Of a DNA stretch of 31,435 bases, positions 30,253 to 31,435 are shown in pieces. The number at the start of each line of letters is the position of its first letter. Position 1 is the stretch's first letter. The stretch is from JBBKWJ01 sp037968895 (GTDB taxonomy: Bacteria; Actinomycetota; Acidimicrobiia; Acidimicrobiales; SZUA-35), in assembly GCA_037968895.1 (NCBI GenBank), contig JBBKWJ010000051.1, positions 1 to 31,435 of the forward strand. The letters run 5' to 3'. Under the pieces are notes generated by a model, which saw only the letters and a list, made by a program, of their open reading frames with translations, searched no databases and was not told the DNA's origin. The translations under genes and the position numbers were made by a program.

Positions 30253-31435
30253 GTGTCGGCACTGCAGAGTGATCAACTTGAGGGCCTCGTCGCCACGTTC
30301 ATCCCGTTCGATCCACCTCGAGGGTCGTGGTTTGCGTTGTGGGACCCGACCCAGCCGGGCGGGCTGCTCGCAGCGAGTCAGCCAGTTCCCCTCGGCCTTG
30401 AGCATTTGAAGCGAGTCGACGTCGAGCTCGTTGTCCCCAGACCCCAACGTGGCACCGAGTCAATCATCGTGTCGGCGCTCAAGTTGCCAATGGTCGACGC
30501 AACGCCATTGCTCGCTCAGCTGCCGAGCACCGCTGGCGTCGACCAAACCGTGCATGCCTGGGCCCGGGTGATGCGCGCTGCGCTTCGCGTCATCAGCCGC
30601 GGTTCGGTGTTGCCTTGGGTGAGCCCCGACGGGTGGGACACGTGGCGCGTCGACCCGCTTGGGCCTGAAGATCTCGCGCTCGTTGCAGTGCTGGCCGACT
30701 CGCTGCCGGCCTATGGCCATTGCACGCCGACCGGATCGCAGAAAGGACAGATCTCCGACCCTCGATTTGCGATTCGCGCGTGCTTCGACGCCATCGCCGA
30801 CCGACTCATTCGGAGCCCGGCTGCGTCGCTCACGACCTCGAGCGCAATGTTTGCGCAGCTGGCGCCAACCCGAGTCCGTCACCTTCGTCCTTGGGTCAAC
30901 GACATCGCAGGCAACCGGTGCGCGAGCGCAACCCTGTGTTTGCAGGTGTTCCCGCCTGGGTCGTTCAAGGAAGAGTCGTTCAAAGAAGAGTCGTCCTCCG
31001 ACACCGACTGGCGATTGGTGTACCAGATGCGAAGCGCCGCCGACCCGTCGCTCGTGGTCGATGCCACAACCATTTGGGACTCGGTCTACCACGGGCTTGA
31101 TGACTCGGTTCTCACGCGGCTCGGCGACTCGGTCGACATCTTGCTACTCGCCGCACTTCGCCGGCTTGGGCTCAGCAACGAACTCTTTCGGGGCGCGCTC
31201 GCCGAAAAGGAACCAACCCACATCGATCTCGGCCCAGATGAGTTCGATCGATTCCTAGAGGCGGTTGGTTCACTCGAAGCAACTGGCATCGTCGTTCGCT
31301 GGCCCGCCGATCTCGTTGCCCCGAGGCTCGAGCGGCGGCTGGTCGTTGGGGCGCCAATCTCGATCCAGCGAGGTGGTGATGCGCTGAACGAACTTCTTCA
31401 CGTCAACTGGGAGCTATTGCTCGATGGCATTGCGC
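30253..31435 (+). CDS. Second HelZ-like SNF2 helicase, N-terminal part (runs off window)
   Basis: From GTG at 30253 the frame is open for 394 codons to the window edge with no stop, so the gene is truncated by the window. No helicase motif is visible yet. Its sequence parallels the N-terminal region of the helicase at 22894-25698. SWFALWDP (25-32) matches SWLATWTP, RGSVLPWVSPDGWDTW (116-131) matches RGKLAPGLSPTGVDQW, and LLHVNWELLLDG (381-392) matches LLEVHWQGELDG at 336-347 of the other protein. Spacing between these landmarks is similar. I infer that the ATPase motor follows beyond the window. A GTG at 30226 is an alternative start. It is divergent from the quinone oxidoreductase gene across a 113-bp spacer. 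Confidence 0.82.
   Translation, partial: MSALQSDQLEGLVATFIPFDPPRGSWFALWDPTQPGGLLAASQPVPLGLEHLKRVDVELVVPRPQRGTESIIVSALKLPMVDATPLLAQLPSTAGVDQTVHAWARVMRAALRVISRGSVLPWVSPDGWDTWRVDPLGPEDLALVAVLADSLPAYGHCTPTGSQKGQISDPRFAIRACFDAIADRLIRSPAASLTTSSAMFAQLAPTRVRHLRPWVNDIAGNRCASATLCLQVFPPGSFKEESFKEESSSDTDWRLVYQMRSAADPSLVVDATTIWDSVYHGLDDSVLTRLGDSVDILLLAALRRLGLSNELFRGALAEKEPTHIDLGPDEFDRFLEAVGSLEATGIVVRWPADLVAPRLERRLVVGAPISIQRGGDALNELLHVNWELLLDGIA
30961..30990 (+). repeat. In-frame 15-bp tandem duplication
   Basis: TCGTTCAAGGAAGAG and TCGTTCAAAGAAGAG follow each other with one mismatch, encoding SFKEE twice in a charged loop of the second HelZ-like protein. The paralogue at 22894 has no such repeat at the equivalent position. 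Confidence 0.9.

Noticed and set aside
30460..31258. Open frames of about 200 residues on both strands in the last kilobase (30460-31092 minus, 30659-31258 plus)
   Set aside because: Both are shadows of the frame from 30253, which has no stop to the window edge and shows clear similarity to the other helicase's N-terminus.
1..31435. tRNA, rRNA, CRISPR array, insertion sequence or riboswitch
   Set aside because: I looked for tRNA T-loop patterns, spaced repeats, transposase motifs and long structured leaders and saw none. A covariance-model scan was not possible here.

Overview
The window is about 31.4 kb of dense bacterial chromosome. Twenty-three protein genes are visible, no gap exceeds about 175 bp, and I saw no rRNA, tRNA, CRISPR array, transposase or phage gene. 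The sequence is moderately GC-rich with frequent GTG/TTG starts. The gene content looks actinobacterial: a PrsW protease with an N-terminal DUF2510-type domain, HelZ-like SNF2 helicases, a DUF2855 protein, an LPxTG surface protein, an SSI-like inhibitor, and several apparently leaderless genes. An Acidimicrobiia-type (marine or freshwater) actinobacterium is my best guess; this is inference, since no marker gene settles it.

Layout. Positions 1-2191 (+): the 3' part of an M20 metallopeptidase gene, an SDR oxidoreductase, and a small lipoprotein that looks like a Streptomyces subtilisin inhibitor. Positions 2222-7805: class I fumarase (-) divergent from valyl-tRNA synthetase (+), followed by a ComB-like phosphatase (+). 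Positions 7828-9564 (-): an LPVTG surface protein with a duplicated 23-residue unit, and dephospho-CoA kinase. An amidohydrolase (+, 9627) diverges from coaE across a perfect 19-bp palindrome. Positions 10838-16230: a DUF2855 protein and a MocR/GabR-type regulator (-) divergent from a class III aminotransferase and a CoA-acylating methylmalonate-semialdehyde dehydrogenase (+). This looks like a complete regulated module for a beta-amino acid such as beta-alanine or beta-aminoisobutyrate.

Positions 16260-20610: a cellulose-synthase-like glycosyltransferase with a C-terminal PilZ-like domain, followed by an MBL-fold hydrolase (-). A membrane-anchored GH26-like glycoside hydrolase (+) diverges from them, suggesting an envelope or extracellular beta-glycan locus. 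Positions 20624-25698 (-): a HelZ-like SNF2 helicase, an unknown 190-aa protein and glucose-6-phosphate isomerase. A SAM methyltransferase (+, 25760) diverges from the helicase. Positions 26367-30139 (-): quinone oxidoreductase, PrsW protease and a secreted triple-DUF4214 protein form one tight operon. From 30253 to the window edge (+) an open frame encodes the N-terminal part of a second HelZ-like helicase, a paralogue of the first.

Themes. Much of the window is housekeeping (fumA, valS, coaE, pgi). The more notable points are: the MocR-aminotransferase-MMSDH module with three AGTCT(C/G) repeats in its divergent promoter; a recurring TAnnCT-N6-start arrangement that predicts leaderless mRNAs; the glycosyltransferase/GH26 pair; two HelZ paralogues 4.5 kb apart; and the SSI-like lipoprotein. 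I did not find a clearly new multi-gene defence or mobile system.
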